From positions 1,363,872-1,427,871 of the forward strand of contig NZ_JH109153.1 in the NCBI RefSeq assembly GCF_000190755.2: DNA of 64,000 bases. The letters run 5' to 3'. A program made the position numbers and the translations under genes. This document shows, one piece after another, positions 18,870-28,173 of the stretch (position 1 is the stretch's first letter; every line of letters begins with the position of its first letter). The notes below the pieces were generated by a model that did not search any database, was not told the DNA's origin, and was given only the letters and a program-made list of their open reading frames with translations. Source of the DNA: Methylobacter tundripaludum SV96. Lineage in GTDB: Bacteria; Pseudomonadota; Gammaproteobacteria; Methylococcales; Methylomonadaceae.

Positions 18870-18884
18870 TAATGGCGTCCATTA
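18870..18884 (-). promoter_or_regulatory. Possible promoter/inverted repeat ahead of the MFS gene
   Basis: On the minus strand a TATAAT-type -10 box is followed by a small inverted repeat (TAATGG ACG CCATTA). A good -35 box could not be placed, so this is only a weak promoter candidate about 110 bases upstream of the MFS start. Confidence 0.3.
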
Positions 18885-18932
18885 TAACAAGCTTTATTTA
18901 TCGAACTCGCTCATTTGTGCTTGAGCCGCCGT

Positions 18933-19262
18933 TTAACTAACCAGCGCCATGACCTGCGTTATTAAATGCAACCCGACGGATTTAAAATCAGTCAACGAAA
19001 TCTGACTGGCCCTGAGCATCCCGACAATGCCGACCATAATCCAGAACACATTCAGCAAGGTATAGGCACTGTCTTTCTTGAGTATCGAGCACCAGGAAAG
19101 TATCACCGCATCTGTGGTATTAAAAGCCCAGACGAACAAAAACGGACTTTCCGGCCCCATCCAACTAACCAGTGAAAAACTGAAAATGCGCATCAGCACG
19201 CCGAGCATTTCGATAAACCGGATATATTTAAAAACGAATGAATTTAAGGTGTTGATGAGCAT
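18933..19262 (-). CDS. Small integral membrane protein of unknown function
   Basis: 109 residues with three probable membrane segments (around 20-35, 40-60 and 70-90). Distinct features are a short M-G-P-E-S-P loop, VWAFNTTDAVILSWCSILKK, and a third span LLNVFWIMVGIVGMLRA. The pattern resembles small conserved membrane proteins annotated only as hypothetical in Methylococcales. It lies head to head with uvrA across 89 bases and is followed by the MFS gene in the same direction. No enzymatic motif is visible, and I do not assign a function. Confidence 0.7.
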   Translation of the reverse strand: MLINTLNSFVFKYIRFIEMLGVLMRIFSFSLVSWMGPESPFLFVWAFNTTDAVILSWCSILKKDSAYTLLNVFWIMVGIVGMLRASQISLTDFKSVGLHLITQVMALVS

Positions 19263-19286
19263 TATTTAAACCTAAGCAGTGTGTAT

Positions 19287-19325
19287 GCCGTTTGTGTTAA
19301 TACGGCTTTGCTCGTATATTATACG
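19287..19325 (+). promoter_or_regulatory. Probable uvrA promoter with overlapping palindromes
   Basis: TTGTGT (19292) and TATATT (19315) are spaced by 17 bases, a fair sigma-70 promoter about 30 bases before the uvrA ATG. Over the -10 lies CGTATA-T-TATACG (19313-19325), and over the -35 an inverted GCCGT/ACGGC (19287-19306). Neither is a standard LexA box (CTGT-N8-ACAG), so SOS control is not evident. Confidence 0.45.
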
Positions 19326-19351
19326 GTTGTTTAAATTGCCGGATTTATTTA

Positions 19352-22168
19352 ATGGATACGATCAGCATTCGTGGCGCCAGAACACATAACCTGAAAAATA
19401 TAGATCTTGACCTGCCCAGGGATCAACTCATCATCATCACCGGGCTTTCCGGGTCGGGTAAATCATCGCTCGCCTTCGACACTATTTATGCCGAGGGGCA
19501 ACGACGCTATGTAGAATCCCTTTCTACCTACGCCCGCCAGTTCCTGTCGATGATGGAAAAACCCGATGTCGACCATATCGAAGGTCTGTCCCCGGCTATC
19601 TCCATCGAACAAAAATCCACTTCGCACAACCCGCGTTCCACCGTCGGCACCATCACCGAAATCTACGATTATTTACGGCTGCTCTATGCCCGCGCCGGTA
19701 CGCCGCGTTGTCCTGAACACCAGGTTTCGCTGGAAGCGCAAACCGTCAGCCAGATGGTTGACCATGTGCTCTCGCAAGCGCCCGACCAGCGTTGGATGCT
19801 GCTGGCTCCGGTGGTCAACGACCGCAAGGGCGAGCATATCCAACTGCTTGACGACCTGCGCGCGCAGGGTTTCATCCGCGCCCGGATCGACGGCACCGTG
19901 TACGACCTGGACGAGCCGCCGGTACTGGATTTAAAAAAGAAACATACCATTGAAGTCATCGTCGACCGTTTCAAGGTTCGCGACGACATCGCCTTGCGGT
20001 TGTCTGAATCCTTCGAGACCGCTTTGCGCATTGCCGACGGTATCGCTATCGCCGCCTGCATCGATGACGCGACCGAACTGCTGTTTTCCGAGCGCTATGC
20101 CTGCCCTCATTGCGGCTACAGTCTGACCGAATTGGAACCGCGTATCTTCTCGTTCAACAATCCCAAAGGCGCATGCGGCAGTTGCGACGGACTGGGCGTG
20201 CGCCAGCATTTCGACCCCGAACTGATTATCCACAACCCCGACATCAGTCTTGCCGGTGGCGCGATTCGCGGCTGGGACCGGCGCAACGCCTATTATTATC
20301 AGATCATCTGTTCGCTGGCCAAACACTATAACTTCGACCCGGAAGCGCCATTTTCCGAGCTGTCCAAAGAAACCCAGAACATCATTCTTTACGGCAGCGG
20401 CCATGAAGTTATCGAATTCAAGTTCATGGCCGGTACCGGCTCGGTCAAAAAGAAGCATCATAGCTTTGAAGGCATCATCGCCAATATGGATCGGCGTTAC
20501 CATGAAACCGATTCGCAACTGGTGCGCGATGAACTGGCTAAATATTTATCCCAAAAACCCTGTAACGTTTGCGAGGGCGCAAGGCTTAACGTGTCGGCCA
20601 GAAATGTGTTTGTTGAAGATTTGCCGCTGCATCATCTGACCCGCTTCCCGATCCGCAAATCACTGGACTTCTTCAAGCACCTGAACCTGACCGGCAAGCG
20701 CGGCGAAGTTGCCGCAAAAATCGTCAAGGAAATTCAGGAACGGCTGGAATTCCTGGTCAATGTCGGCCTAGACTATTTGACGCTGGATCGCAGCGCGGAC
20801 ACCCTTTCCGGCGGCGAAGCGCAACGCATTCGCCTTGCCAGTCAAATCGGCGCAGGTTTGGTCGGCGTGATGTACGTGCTGGATGAGCCGTCGATAGGCC
20901 TGCACCAGCGCGACAACCAGCGCCTGCTGAACACCTTGTTCCGCCTGCGCGACCTCGGCAATACCGTGATCGTGGTTGAGCATGATGAGGATGCGATCCG
21001 TTCGGCGCAGCATATTGTCGATATAGGCCCCGGCGCCGGAGTGCATGGCGGGCGCATCATTGCGCAAGGCACGCTGGAAGACATTATCAACACCCCGGAC
21101 TCGTTAACCGGGCAGTATTTATCGGGAAAAATCGGCATTACCGTGCCTGAAAAACTAACGCCTGTCGATCAAGACAAACAGATCGTCATCCGCAATGCGC
21201 ACGGCAACAACCTGAAAAATGTCGATATTTCATTCCCGATCGGCTTGCTGACCTGCATCACCGGCGTCTCCGGTTCCGGCAAATCGACGCTGGTAAACGA
21301 TACCTTGTACTGTCATGCGGCACGTCTAATCAACCGTGCCGGAGTCATTCCCGCTCCCTGCGACGCCATCGAAGGTTTGGAGCATTTCGACAAAGTCGTC
21401 GATATAGACCAAAGCCCGATCGGCCGCACGCCACGCTCTAATCCGGCCACCTACACCGGCCTGTTCACGCCGATACGCGAATTATTTTCCGCAACGCCTG
21501 AAGCAAGATCGCGCGGTTATTCCCCGGGCCGTTTCAGCTTTAACGTCAAAGGCGGTCGCTGCGAAGCCTGCAGAGGCGACGGCGTGATTAAAGTCGAAAT
21601 GCATTTCCTGCCGGATATTTTTGTCCATTGCGACAGTTGCGCCGGCAAACGTTATAACCGGGAGACGCTGGAAATACGCTACAAAGGCAAAACCATCAAC
21701 CAAGTGCTGGATATGACGGTAGAAGATGCGGCCGAGTTTTTCAGCCCCGTGCCGGTGCTGGCCCGTAAACTACAGACCCTGGTCGAAGTGGGCTTAAGCT
21801 ATATCACCCTGGGACAGAATGCGACCACCCTATCCGGCGGCGAAGCGCAGCGGGTAAAACTCGCTAAAGAACTGTCCAAACGCGATACCGGCAAAACCTT
21901 GTACATACTGGACGAGCCGACCACCGGCCTGCACTTCCACGACATCAAACAATTGTTGACCGTGTTGCATACCCTGCGCGATCACGGCAATACCGTCATC
22001 GTCATCGAGCACAACCTGGATGTGATTAAAACCGCAGACTGGATTATCGATATGGGGCCGGAAGGCGGCGACGGCGGCGGTACGCTGGTTGCTGAGGGTA
22101 CGCCTAAGCAGGTTTCTGAGAATGAGGCTTCGCATACTGGGGTGTATTTGAAGCGGTTTTTTGAGTGA
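19352..22168 (+). CDS. uvrA: Excinuclease ABC subunit A
   Basis: 938 residues, the standard length. There are two ABC ATPase modules: Walker [13 protein letters not shown] near residue 31 and [13 protein letters not shown] near residue 640, with signature [18 protein letters not shown] and Walker [23 protein letters not shown]. Zinc sites are CPHC...CGSC (about 250-280) and CEAC...CDSC (about 735-765). UvrA2 scans DNA for bulky damage and loads UvrB in nucleotide-excision repair. Codon use is richer in G and C than in the neighbouring eps genes. The stop is followed closely by the convergent toxin-antitoxin pair. Confidence 0.98.
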   Translation: MDTISIRGARTHNLKNIDLDLPRDQLIIITGLSGSGKSSLAFDTIYAEGQRRYVESLSTYARQFLSMMEKPDVDHIEGLSPAISIEQKSTSHNPRSTVGTITEIYDYLRLLYARAGTPRCPEHQVSLEAQTVSQMVDHVLSQAPDQRWMLLAPVVNDRKGEHIQLLDDLRAQGFIRARIDGTVYDLDEPPVLDLKKKHTIEVIVDRFKVRDDIALRLSESFETALRIADGIAIAACIDDATELLFSERYACPHCGYSLTELEPRIFSFNNPKGACGSCDGLGVRQHFDPELIIHNPDISLAGGAIRGWDRRNAYYYQIICSLAKHYNFDPEAPFSELSKETQNIILYGSGHEVIEFKFMAGTGSVKKKHHSFEGIIANMDRRYHETDSQLVRDELAKYLSQKPCNVCEGARLNVSARNVFVEDLPLHHLTRFPIRKSLDFFKHLNLTGKRGEVAAKIVKEIQERLEFLVNVGLDYLTLDRSADTLSGGEAQRIRLASQIGAGLVGVMYVLDEPSIGLHQRDNQRLLNTLFRLRDLGNTVIVVEHDEDAIRSAQHIVDIGPGAGVHGGRIIAQGTLEDIINTPDSLTGQYLSGKIGITVPEKLTPVDQDKQIVIRNAHGNNLKNVDISFPIGLLTCITGVSGSGKSTLVNDTLYCHAARLINRAGVIPAPCDAIEGLEHFDKVVDIDQSPIGRTPRSNPATYTGLFTPIRELFSATPEARSRGYSPGRFSFNVKGGRCEACRGDGVIKVEMHFLPDIFVHCDSCAGKRYNRETLEIRYKGKTINQVLDMTVEDAAEFFSPVPVLARKLQTLVEVGLSYITLGQNATTLSGGEAQRVKLAKELSKRDTGKTLYILDEPTTGLHFHDIKQLLTVLHTLRDHGNTVIVIEHNLDVIKTADWIIDMGPEGGDGGGTLVAEGTPKQVSENEASHTGVYLKRFFE

Positions 22169-22203
22169 TGGGGATTTGCAAAGAAGTTAGGTGCAGTCCT
22201 TCT

Positions 22204-22518
22204 CTATCCCGTCACCAACTCACGCAACATTTCCGGATGAGCCACCGCCACACGCAATAATGTCTGCGCCGCTCCGGTGGGTTTGCGGCGGCCCTGTTCC
22301 CACTCTTGCAGGGTGCGCACCGAAACGCCCAACAGCGCGGCAAATTGAGCCTGCGACAGGCCTGAGGCTGTGCGTGCCGTAATCGCTTGGGAGTGAATCA
22401 CCGTGCCGCGCCCGGCCTTCATTTCATGAATGGATTGCAACAAGTCGGCGTGAAAATCACGTCCATCTTCGAAAATTTCCAGTTTTTCATCGGTCATTGG
22501 TTTAGTTGTCGAGGGCAT
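22204..22518 (-). CDS. Helix-turn-helix antitoxin of a type II toxin-antitoxin pair
   Basis: 104 residues. The C-terminal two thirds are a Cro/CI-type HTH (ASGLSQAQFAALLGVSVRTLQEWEQGRRKPTGAAQTLLRV), as in HigA/NadS antitoxins. The N-terminal part likely binds the toxin. GGAGATT lies ahead of the ATG. The start overlaps the toxin gene by 17 bases, giving the toxin-first order seen in higBA-type systems. It should repress its own operon through the palindrome found upstream of the toxin. Confidence 0.88.
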   Translation of the reverse strand: MPSTTKPMTDEKLEIFEDGRDFHADLLQSIHEMKAGRGTVIHSQAITARTASGLSQAQFAALLGVSVRTLQEWEQGRRKPTGAAQTLLRVAVAHPEMLRELVTG

Positions 22519-22813
22519 GTTTAATCTCCAGTAGTTGTTTGGCGGTCATCGAGTCACGCTCGGCTTTGGCGTACAGTATCAACTGTATAATTTCCTCGGC
22601 AGCGTTGCGCATAAAGTAAATCACCCTCACGCCACCAGACTTGCCCGATCCGGCGCGGCTCCAGCGCACTTTACGCAGCCCTTCTGCACCGGGAATCACA
22701 TCTCCGACGGACGGATTTTCAGCCAAGTAAGCAGCAAATGCACCACGCTCTTCTTCATGCCAATAATGCGGCCACAACTTGCTGAACAGCGGGGTTTCAA
22801 TGACTGTATACAT
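22502..22813 (-). CDS. RelE/HigB-type toxin
   Basis: The ATG at 22813 gives 103 residues (MYTVIETPLFSKLWPHYWHE); the frame is open to a TTG at 22831, but that lies inside the promoter. The core GAEGLRKVRWSRAGSGKSGGVRVIYFM and IIQLILYAKAERDSMTAKQL match RelE/ParE-superfamily toxins of the HigB branch, with conserved basic and aromatic residues (R-K-x-R-W, G-x-R-V-I-Y). Such toxins are ribosome-dependent mRNA interferases. It lies between uvrA and a repeat-rich membrane protein and is probably a mobile addiction module. Confidence 0.88.
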   Translation of the reverse strand: MYTVIETPLFSKLWPHYWHEEERGAFAAYLAENPSVGDVIPGAEGLRKVRWSRAGSGKSGGVRVIYFMRNAAEEIIQLILYAKAERDSMTAKQLLEIKHALDN

Positions 22814-22819
22814 AATTTC

Positions 22820-22847
22820 ATTATACGTCAAAGACGTATTTGTGCAA
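22820..22847 (-). promoter_or_regulatory. Toxin-antitoxin promoter with operator between -35 and -10
   Basis: On the minus strand TTGCAC and TATAAT are separated by 16 bases, and the -10 ends only six bases before the toxin ATG. Transcription would therefore start at or near the A of the start codon, giving a leaderless message. The spacer holds a perfect inverted repeat, ATACGTC-TTT-GACGTAT (22823-22839), well placed for repression by the HTH antitoxin. Confidence 0.65.
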
Positions 22848-22891
22848 TCTTGAATGCATTATTGCAAAATCACACCCTTTCTCTTCCTTCA

Positions 22892-24820
22892 TTATTCTTC
22901 CCGCCGCTTGGTCAAACCGGAAACCACGGCCACCAGCAACAAGCTGGACATCCAGCCAAACAGGATTTCGAACCAGATCAGAAATCGTATGCAATATTCA
23001 TAGTTAGAACTCCATGTCCAAAACGCACTTGTCTTTGTAGGTGTTGAAATCATTGGAGCCCAGTCGTGTTCTTGTTGTAAATCGACCAGCGGCAAAATCA
23101 AATCCAACGAATAGGCGAAAGGGCTGAACCCCGTGTATTCCTCAGGCAGTTTTGAACACAAATACCAGTTACCCGCACCTTGGATAGGAGGCAGCACCGC
23201 ACAAGCAGATTTGGCTAACTCTGCCTTAGCTACTTCGCTATCAGACATACACGCGACACATTCAGTATTTTGAAACATCAACAGATTGTTTGGTTTAATT
23301 AATTTCTGAAGTGTCGCATAGACTAATTTTATCTTTTCCTCTTTAGCTGCACAGCTATCAGGTACACAAGCGGCATACTTAGTATTTTGAAACACCAGCG
23401 GATTACTGGGTGCAAAAACACCATTGCCATTATTGCCGTAAACTGCTGCGCCCCAATAAACCGCCCCGCAAAACAGCCAGACAACAACCATTTTGAAAAA
23501 TAACCCAAGTGGGCGATAACCATATCCGATGAGCCACCCAAACAGCCAATGAAAGCCACGACTAAAAAACCGATAAATCCTTGCTATCGGTTTGCACCAA
23601 TCCTCTGGCGTTTGTCCAATCAATTTCGCGGTACGTAGTTGATCTTCAAAGGCAATTGCCACCTGTCGCGCATACTCTAAATGGCCCATGTCACGAAGCA
23701 CTTTTTGTAATTGCCACCAGGGTTGTGGCTTGAAGTCTTTTCCATCTCCAATCTGCCCCAAGTGTAAAGTTGGCTGCTTTTTCAGCCATTTCAACCGGGT
23801 CTCTGTATCTGTGGGAGCTGTACCAGACAGCCTGCCATAAACAAAACCGTCCAAATCCAGTTTTCCTTCCGGCCAAGACTTGAGGTCATCAACTAGGCTA
23901 CCCACTTTGGCAGATACCAGAAATACAGTGCCCTTAACTCTAAGATTAAGAAAAAAGAACACGCCAGCCACCGTCATATTTTCCGCCAGCAATGCAAAAC
24001 CATTATTGCCGTCGAGCGTTGAGTCGCTACACTCCAAATCACCGCCAATTTTTGCTCCTTGCAATCGAACTGTGCCTGTAGCGGTGAAGCCATTCTTCAG
24101 TACAACACAGCCTTTAATCACCGCACCATCACAAGACAAAGCATTTCCGTCCTTGACGACGAACTGGCCGTTTTCGCAAACTAAATCACCGCCAATCTGC
24201 GCACCTATCATGGCAACTTCACCAGTGGAGGAGAATTCATTCCTCAAAAAAACGCAACCTTTAATCCTCGCTCGGTCACATATCAATGCATTGCCCTCTT
24301 TTCCATCAAACTTACCCCCATCGCATACCAGATCGCCGCCAATCTGCGCACCAGCAAAGCTAACTTCGCTGGTGGAAATAACATTGTTCAGAAAAATAGT
24401 GCCACTGCACACCATGCGGTCAGCTTCCAAGCCCTCAATATGGCAAACCTGAAACAGCAAACAACCGTGAACAACGCTATCTCGTAAGTTAGGTGTAGTA
24501 TTTAAATGACAATAAGTCAGCCTTAGGCTATTTGGCGAGATTGCCCCCTCAATATCCAACTTACCATCCACCCAGGCCTCATAAAGCTGTACGCCCTTTT
24601 CATGTACCGGAGCGTATTCATCACCGCCCAATGCGAGAAACCGCAGAAAAGATGCGCGTACAATATTTTGCTCACTTGGTCCCTCGGGTCGCCGTTCTCG
24701 TTCTGAGATGTGTGCGATCTCGCCACTTCGACAGGCATCCAGTAGCTTTTTCTCGGCAGGTTTGAGCTGCCCAAAATAAGCCAGTGTGCGTCCGTCGGGT
24801 TTTAAAGGTGGATTAACCAT
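22892..24820 (-). CDS. Large membrane-anchored protein with tandem 49-residue beta-solenoid-type repeats
   Basis: 642 residues. The first 110 residues are soluble. From about residue 150 a repeat of 49 residues recurs at least three times (A-x-I-G-G-D-L-V-C ... G-N-A-L-x-C-D-x-A-x-I-K-G-C-V), which suggests a right-handed beta-solenoid. A basic helical region follows (WWQLQKVLRDMGHLEYARQV). A membrane span lies at about 435-460 (PLGLFFKMVVVWLFCGAVYW), then an outside loop with PFAYSLDLILPLVDLQQ, and a final span before a basic end (LTKRREE). AGGAG eight bases before the ATG supports the start. Relatives are uncharacterised; I assign no function. It is monocistronic. Confidence 0.75.
   Translation of the reverse strand: MVNPPLKPDGRTLAYFGQLKPAEKKLLDACRSGEIAHISERERRPEGPSEQNIVRASFLRFLALGGDEYAPVHEKGVQLYEAWVDGKLDIEGAISPNSLRLTYCHLNTTPNLRDSVVHGCLLFQVCHIEGLEADRMVCSGTIFLNNVISTSEVSFAGAQIGGDLVCDGGKFDGKEGNALICDRARIKGCVFLRNEFSSTGEVAMIGAQIGGDLVCENGQFVVKDGNALSCDGAVIKGCVVLKNGFTATGTVRLQGAKIGGDLECSDSTLDGNNGFALLAENMTVAGVFFFLNLRVKGTVFLVSAKVGSLVDDLKSWPEGKLDLDGFVYGRLSGTAPTDTETRLKWLKKQPTLHLGQIGDGKDFKPQPWWQLQKVLRDMGHLEYARQVAIAFEDQLRTAKLIGQTPEDWCKPIARIYRFFSRGFHWLFGWLIGYGYRPLGLFFKMVVVWLFCGAVYWGAAVYGNNGNGVFAPSNPLVFQNTKYAACVPDSCAAKEEKIKLVYATLQKLIKPNNLLMFQNTECVACMSDSEVAKAELAKSACAVLPPIQGAGNWYLCSKLPEEYTGFSPFAYSLDLILPLVDLQQEHDWAPMISTPTKTSAFWTWSSNYEYCIRFLIWFEILFGWMSSLLLVAVVSGLTKRREE
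23227..23405 (-). repeat. In-gene duplication with 117-base period
   Basis: Two stretches (23227-23288 and 23344-23405) inside the repeat-rich membrane-protein gene are about three quarters identical and share an unbroken 14-base run. They encode two copies of a motif F-Q-N-T-x-x-x-A-C-x-x-D-S in the loop between the two membrane spans. The 117-base offset equals 39 codons, so the frame is kept. Confidence 0.8.
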
Positions 24821-25068
24821 ACTTATACTCCTGCGTGCTTATTTCGGATGTCGTGGAATTCGATGATTACCCAAGTTGCATCAATCGCGAACGATGCTTG
24901 CCTTAAGAACGGCTCCCCTCATTCAACATATTCTAACGTACTATATTGGTTTATTTTTAGACGTTCCTGTCAGACAGAGTGTGCATTGCATACCTTTTGG
25001 AAGCTTAATTTACCCTAAACACTTTGAAAAGGTACGTAATGTATACCCTACAGCGGCTTGCATTGAAG

Positions 25069-25659
25069 TTACCCTCCAGCCCAGCTTTGTGCATTAATAA
25101 CCTGTGTTTTAAACGCGGCCTTCGCGACAAAATCACAAAAGGCTTTATCGACTATGTTTTGTTCGGCGAGTTGTTGCAGGCTAAGGCTGGTATCAATAGC
25201 AGCTGACTTTATCAGGATAAGTTCGGTTGCTGAAACTGTCTTGGCCAACCATGCCGCGAGGCTGTCCGAAGTTATATCCCAGCTTGCCTCAATGCCTGCG
25301 TTATCAAGTTCGATAATATCCGGCGACCAAATGACGGTTTTTTTCCGGTTTAATTGATCATGAATCGCCGCGACAGTATCGGCGATAGCAAAATCCGGTT
25401 TAAGCCCTTTAAACATCAAGGCCATTTGCTGCATGGCTAAGAGAGCCATGTGATGCGCGGTGGTATCGTCAAATTGCCACTGTTGTTGCGCTAATCTAAC
25501 CTGATCGGCAAACCCACCGCCGCCGGGAACGACAACCACCGCCCTGCCCTGATAGTTTTTTTCCACCGCATTCAGGCAGTTAACAAGGGTATCCGAGCGG
25601 GACAGGCTACCGCCCAGTTTGATAATAATTATGCCGTCCGTGGCGGTTAGGTTGCTCAT
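25069..25659 (-). CDS. MfnE-like amino-acid-kinase family protein
   Basis: 196 residues of the aspartate/glutamate/uridylate kinase fold. The P-loop-like start is IIIIKLGGSLSRSDTL, the glycine-rich loop is VVVVPGGGGFADQV, and DITSDSLAAWLAKTVSATELILIKS near residue 130 resembles the D-x-T-S-D-S-I-A motif of MfnE. MfnE phosphorylates 5-(aminomethyl)-3-furanmethanol phosphate in methanofuran synthesis; methylotrophs carry homologues with their H4MPT/methylofuran genes. The ATG overlaps the pabB stop as TAATG, so the two are translationally coupled, which fits C1-cofactor production. The furan substrate is an inference; other small-molecule kinases are possible. Confidence 0.65.
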   Translation of the reverse strand: MSNLTATDGIIIIKLGGSLSRSDTLVNCLNAVEKNYQGRAVVVVPGGGGFADQVRLAQQQWQFDDTTAHHMALLAMQQMALMFKGLKPDFAIADTVAAIHDQLNRKKTVIWSPDIIELDNAGIEASWDITSDSLAAWLAKTVSATELILIKSAAIDTSLSLQQLAEQNIVDKAFCDFVAKAAFKTQVINAQSWAGG

Positions 25660-27047
25660 TACCTTGCCGTAAATTGCCGCAATAAATCGAGCATGGCCGC
25701 CGCCTTGTCAAAACTTTCCTGATATTCTTCTTCGGCTACGGAATCATTGACAATACCGCCACCGGCCCAGAAACGAATGGTGTTTTCGGAATGCACCAGC
25801 GTTCTGATAGCGATATTGGTATCCATATTGCCGTTGAACCCAATATATCCGATAGCCCCGCAATAAACGCCGCGCCGGTTGGGTTCGAGTTCTTCTATGA
25901 TTTCCATGGACCTGATCTTGGGTGCGCCGGTAATCGATCCGCCCGGAAAACAGCTTTTTAACAAATCCAGCGCGTGCTGGTTATCCGCCAGAACGCCGGT
26001 TACGGTACTGACCAGATGATGCACGGTGGCGTAACTTTCCACATCGAATAGCACCGGCACTTTGACTGAGCCGTTCTTGCAGGTTTTACTGATGTCGTTG
26101 CGGAGCAAATCGACGATCATCAGGTTTTCCGCTCGGTCTTTGTTGCTGGCTTCCAGGTTTTTTATTTGCTGCTGGTCTTCCGCGTAATCGGGTTTTCTCG
26201 GCCGCGTCCCTTTAATGGGTTTGGTCTCGACCACACCATCGGTCAGCTTTAAAAAACGCTCCGGGGATGAGCTTAAAACCTGCACTTCGGGCAGATTAAG
26301 ATAGCAGCTGAACGGCGCGGCATTCAATTTGCGCAAGGTTTGATAGGCGGTCCACGGATCGCCCTCGCAATCGGCTACAAACCGCTGCGCCAGATTCACC
26401 TGATAACAATCGCCTTCCTTGAGGTAATGCTTGATCCGGTTAAAGGCATGGACGTAGGAATCTTTGTCCATATTGGACTTAATCTCGCCGACGACCTTAA
26501 ATGCAGGACAATCCGGCCTTACCGGTAATTGGCTGAACTGGTTGATTAAATCTTGCCATTTTTGCCGATCGCAATTTCCTACCAAGTAGCTTTTTTGCCG
26601 GTGATGATCGACGATGACCGCCCACTCGTAAATTCCTACCGCCATCTCGGCAATATGTTCGGCATCTTCGGCTATCGTCGGTAGCGCTTCCAGTCGACGG
26701 GCTAAATCATAGGCAAAATAGCCGATGGCTCCACCGTTGAACGGTAAATCATCAAAACCGGCTTCCAGCTTAAAGGATGGGGAGAAACGAAGCTGTTGCT
26801 TGACTAAATCAAACGGATTTTCAGTTGATTTGAGTGTCGCGCCGTTACGGGTAATCTCGGTAATCTCGCCATGCGTGACCAAGGTACACACCGGCTCAGC
26901 CGCAATAATATCGTATCGCCCCTGATTGCTGTGGGGAAAACCGCTATCCAGAAAAACGGCCCAAGCTTCATCTACGCAGGCGGAAAACAGTTCTGCACTA
27001 TCGGGAAAGTAAGGTAGGGGAGCGATAAGTTGATTTGGTGACGGCAT
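25659..27047 (-). CDS. pabB: Aminodeoxychorismate synthase component I
   Basis: 462 residues of the anthranilate/ADC synthase family. The N-terminal domain is followed by the chorismate-binding domain: IKSNMDKDSYVHAFNRIKHYLKEGDCYQVNLAQRF, LSSSPERFLKL, VETKPIKGTRPRK, DLLRNDISKTCKNGSV and CFPGGSITGAPKIRSMEIIEEL. The lysine in P-I-K-G-T is the PabB-type residue, where anthranilate synthase has alanine. It makes 4-amino-4-deoxychorismate, precursor of p-aminobenzoate for folate and for methanopterin. It is coupled by TAATG to the MfnE-like kinase. A strong terminator lies just upstream, so it has its own promoter. Confidence 0.93.
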   Translation of the reverse strand: MPSPNQLIAPLPYFPDSAELFSACVDEAWAVFLDSGFPHSNQGRYDIIAAEPVCTLVTHGEITEITRNGATLKSTENPFDLVKQQLRFSPSFKLEAGFDDLPFNGGAIGYFAYDLARRLEALPTIAEDAEHIAEMAVGIYEWAVIVDHHRQKSYLVGNCDRQKWQDLINQFSQLPVRPDCPAFKVVGEIKSNMDKDSYVHAFNRIKHYLKEGDCYQVNLAQRFVADCEGDPWTAYQTLRKLNAAPFSCYLNLPEVQVLSSSPERFLKLTDGVVETKPIKGTRPRKPDYAEDQQQIKNLEASNKDRAENLMIVDLLRNDISKTCKNGSVKVPVLFDVESYATVHHLVSTVTGVLADNQHALDLLKSCFPGGSITGAPKIRSMEIIEELEPNRRGVYCGAIGYIGFNGNMDTNIAIRTLVHSENTIRFWAGGGIVNDSVAEEEYQESFDKAAAMLDLLRQFTAR

Positions 27048-27109
27048 TTATATTGGGGACTTGTGATGCGTTTTGCATTAACAATGCGAAATAAATCGGG
27101 ATTATTCAG

Positions 27110-27138
27110 TAGAGTGGGCAAAAAACCTGCCCACTCTA
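27110..27138 (-). terminator. Hairpin terminator after the MxaD-like/beta-propeller operon
   Basis: An 11-bp perfect stem (TAGAGTGGGCA / TGCCCACTCTA) with a seven-base loop lies 14 bases past the stop of the beta-propeller gene and before pabB. It separates the two minus-strand operons. Confidence 0.75.
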
Positions 27139-27152
27139 TTAATTATTTATGA

Positions 27153-28163
27153 CTATTTGCCCATAAACTGCCCAAATGCACGACTGCCTTCACCGGTTTG
27201 AATGGTATCGATCACTTTCAGGGTTCTGGCATCGATCACCGAAACATTGCCGTCAAACCAATTAGCCACGTAGACATGCCGGTCATCCGGATGAGTGCTG
27301 ATACCTTCGGGTTTGGTACCTACAGTAATCAGGGCGATTTCCTTTAGCGTCTCCGTATCGACAACTGAAACCGAACCGTCGTCCTGATTAGTCACCAACA
27401 GGCGGCTGTCGTTAAGCGCCAGTGCCGTTGCGTAAGGCAACATATTGACCTTTACCGTAGCGATAGGCTTCATCCTTGCCGTTTCCACAACCGTTACATC
27501 ATCGCTTTTTACATTGGCGACATAAATGCGTTCGCCTCTGGCATCAATGGTAAGTCCAAACGGGTGCGTACCAACCTGAGCGGTTTTCTTAACGGTCAGT
27601 GTCTTCAAATCGATCTGGGAAACTGAATTACTGATCCGGTTGGCGACGTATAACCAGCGATTATCGGGACTGACAACCAGACCGGACGGCGATTCGCCGA
27701 CACTAATCGTTTTAATGATCTGTAGACTGTCCGCATCGATAACCGAAACATTGTTTTTATACCAGTCTGCCACATAAATCCGCTTGCCGTCAGGCCCCAC
27801 AGCGATACCCAGCGTGCCGTCATTGACAGCAACGCTGCCGATAACTTCGCGTTTTTTTGTATCGACAACCGCAAAGCCTTTGGCCTCCGGCGTACTGACA
27901 TAAACTTTATTGCCGTCAGGCGCGACCGCAACCCCGGCCGGTTTGCCGGGAACAGCAATGGTATCGACTACGCTGCCCGTTGCCGTATCGATAACAGACA
28001 CGCTATCGGCCAATTGATTGCTGATGTAGGCAAATGGCTGGGCCGCAAGCGGTGTAGATAAAAAGGCTGTAGCGATGCAAATCGCTACAGCCTTGTCGCC
28101 AAGGATGGTGCGTATGCCGCAAACCAGCCGGGAGCTGGCGCGGCGGCAGTTCAATGAGAACAC
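27153..28163 (-). CDS. Periplasmic YVTN-family beta-propeller protein
   Basis: 336 residues from a GTG whose AAGG lies over the upstream stop codon. After a signal segment (AVAICIATAFLSTPLAAQ), about seven repeats of the YVTN type follow: FAYISNQLADSVSVIDTATG, VYVSTPEAKGFAVVDT, IYVADWYKNNVSVIDADS, LYVANRISNSVSQIDL, IYVANVKSDDVTVVET, LLVTNQDDGSVSVVDT and VYVANWFDGNVSVIDA. Such propellers bind partners or substrates in the periplasm. It starts ten bases after the MxaD-like gene, so the two probably act together, perhaps around a PQQ alcohol dehydrogenase. Its exact role is unknown. The first 24 residues before the hydrophobic core are unusually long for a signal peptide. Confidence 0.85.
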   Translation of the reverse strand: MFSLNCRRASSRLVCGIRTILGDKAVAICIATAFLSTPLAAQPFAYISNQLADSVSVIDTATGSVVDTIAVPGKPAGVAVAPDGNKVYVSTPEAKGFAVVDTKKREVIGSVAVNDGTLGIAVGPDGKRIYVADWYKNNVSVIDADSLQIIKTISVGESPSGLVVSPDNRWLYVANRISNSVSQIDLKTLTVKKTAQVGTHPFGLTIDARGERIYVANVKSDDVTVVETARMKPIATVKVNMLPYATALALNDSRLLVTNQDDGSVSVVDTETLKEIALITVGTKPEGISTHPDDRHVYVANWFDGNVSVIDARTLKVIDTIQTGEGSRAFGQFMGK

Positions 28164-28173
28164 TCGCTAAACC

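Noticed and set aside
19313-19325. Palindrome at the uvrA promoter as a LexA box
   Set aside because: CGTATA-T-TATACG does not have the CTGT/ACAG ends of a gammaproteobacterial LexA site.
23329-23559. 76-codon frame inside the repeat-rich membrane protein gene
   Set aside because: Out-of-frame shadow of a long gene with a good start signal and coherent domain pattern.
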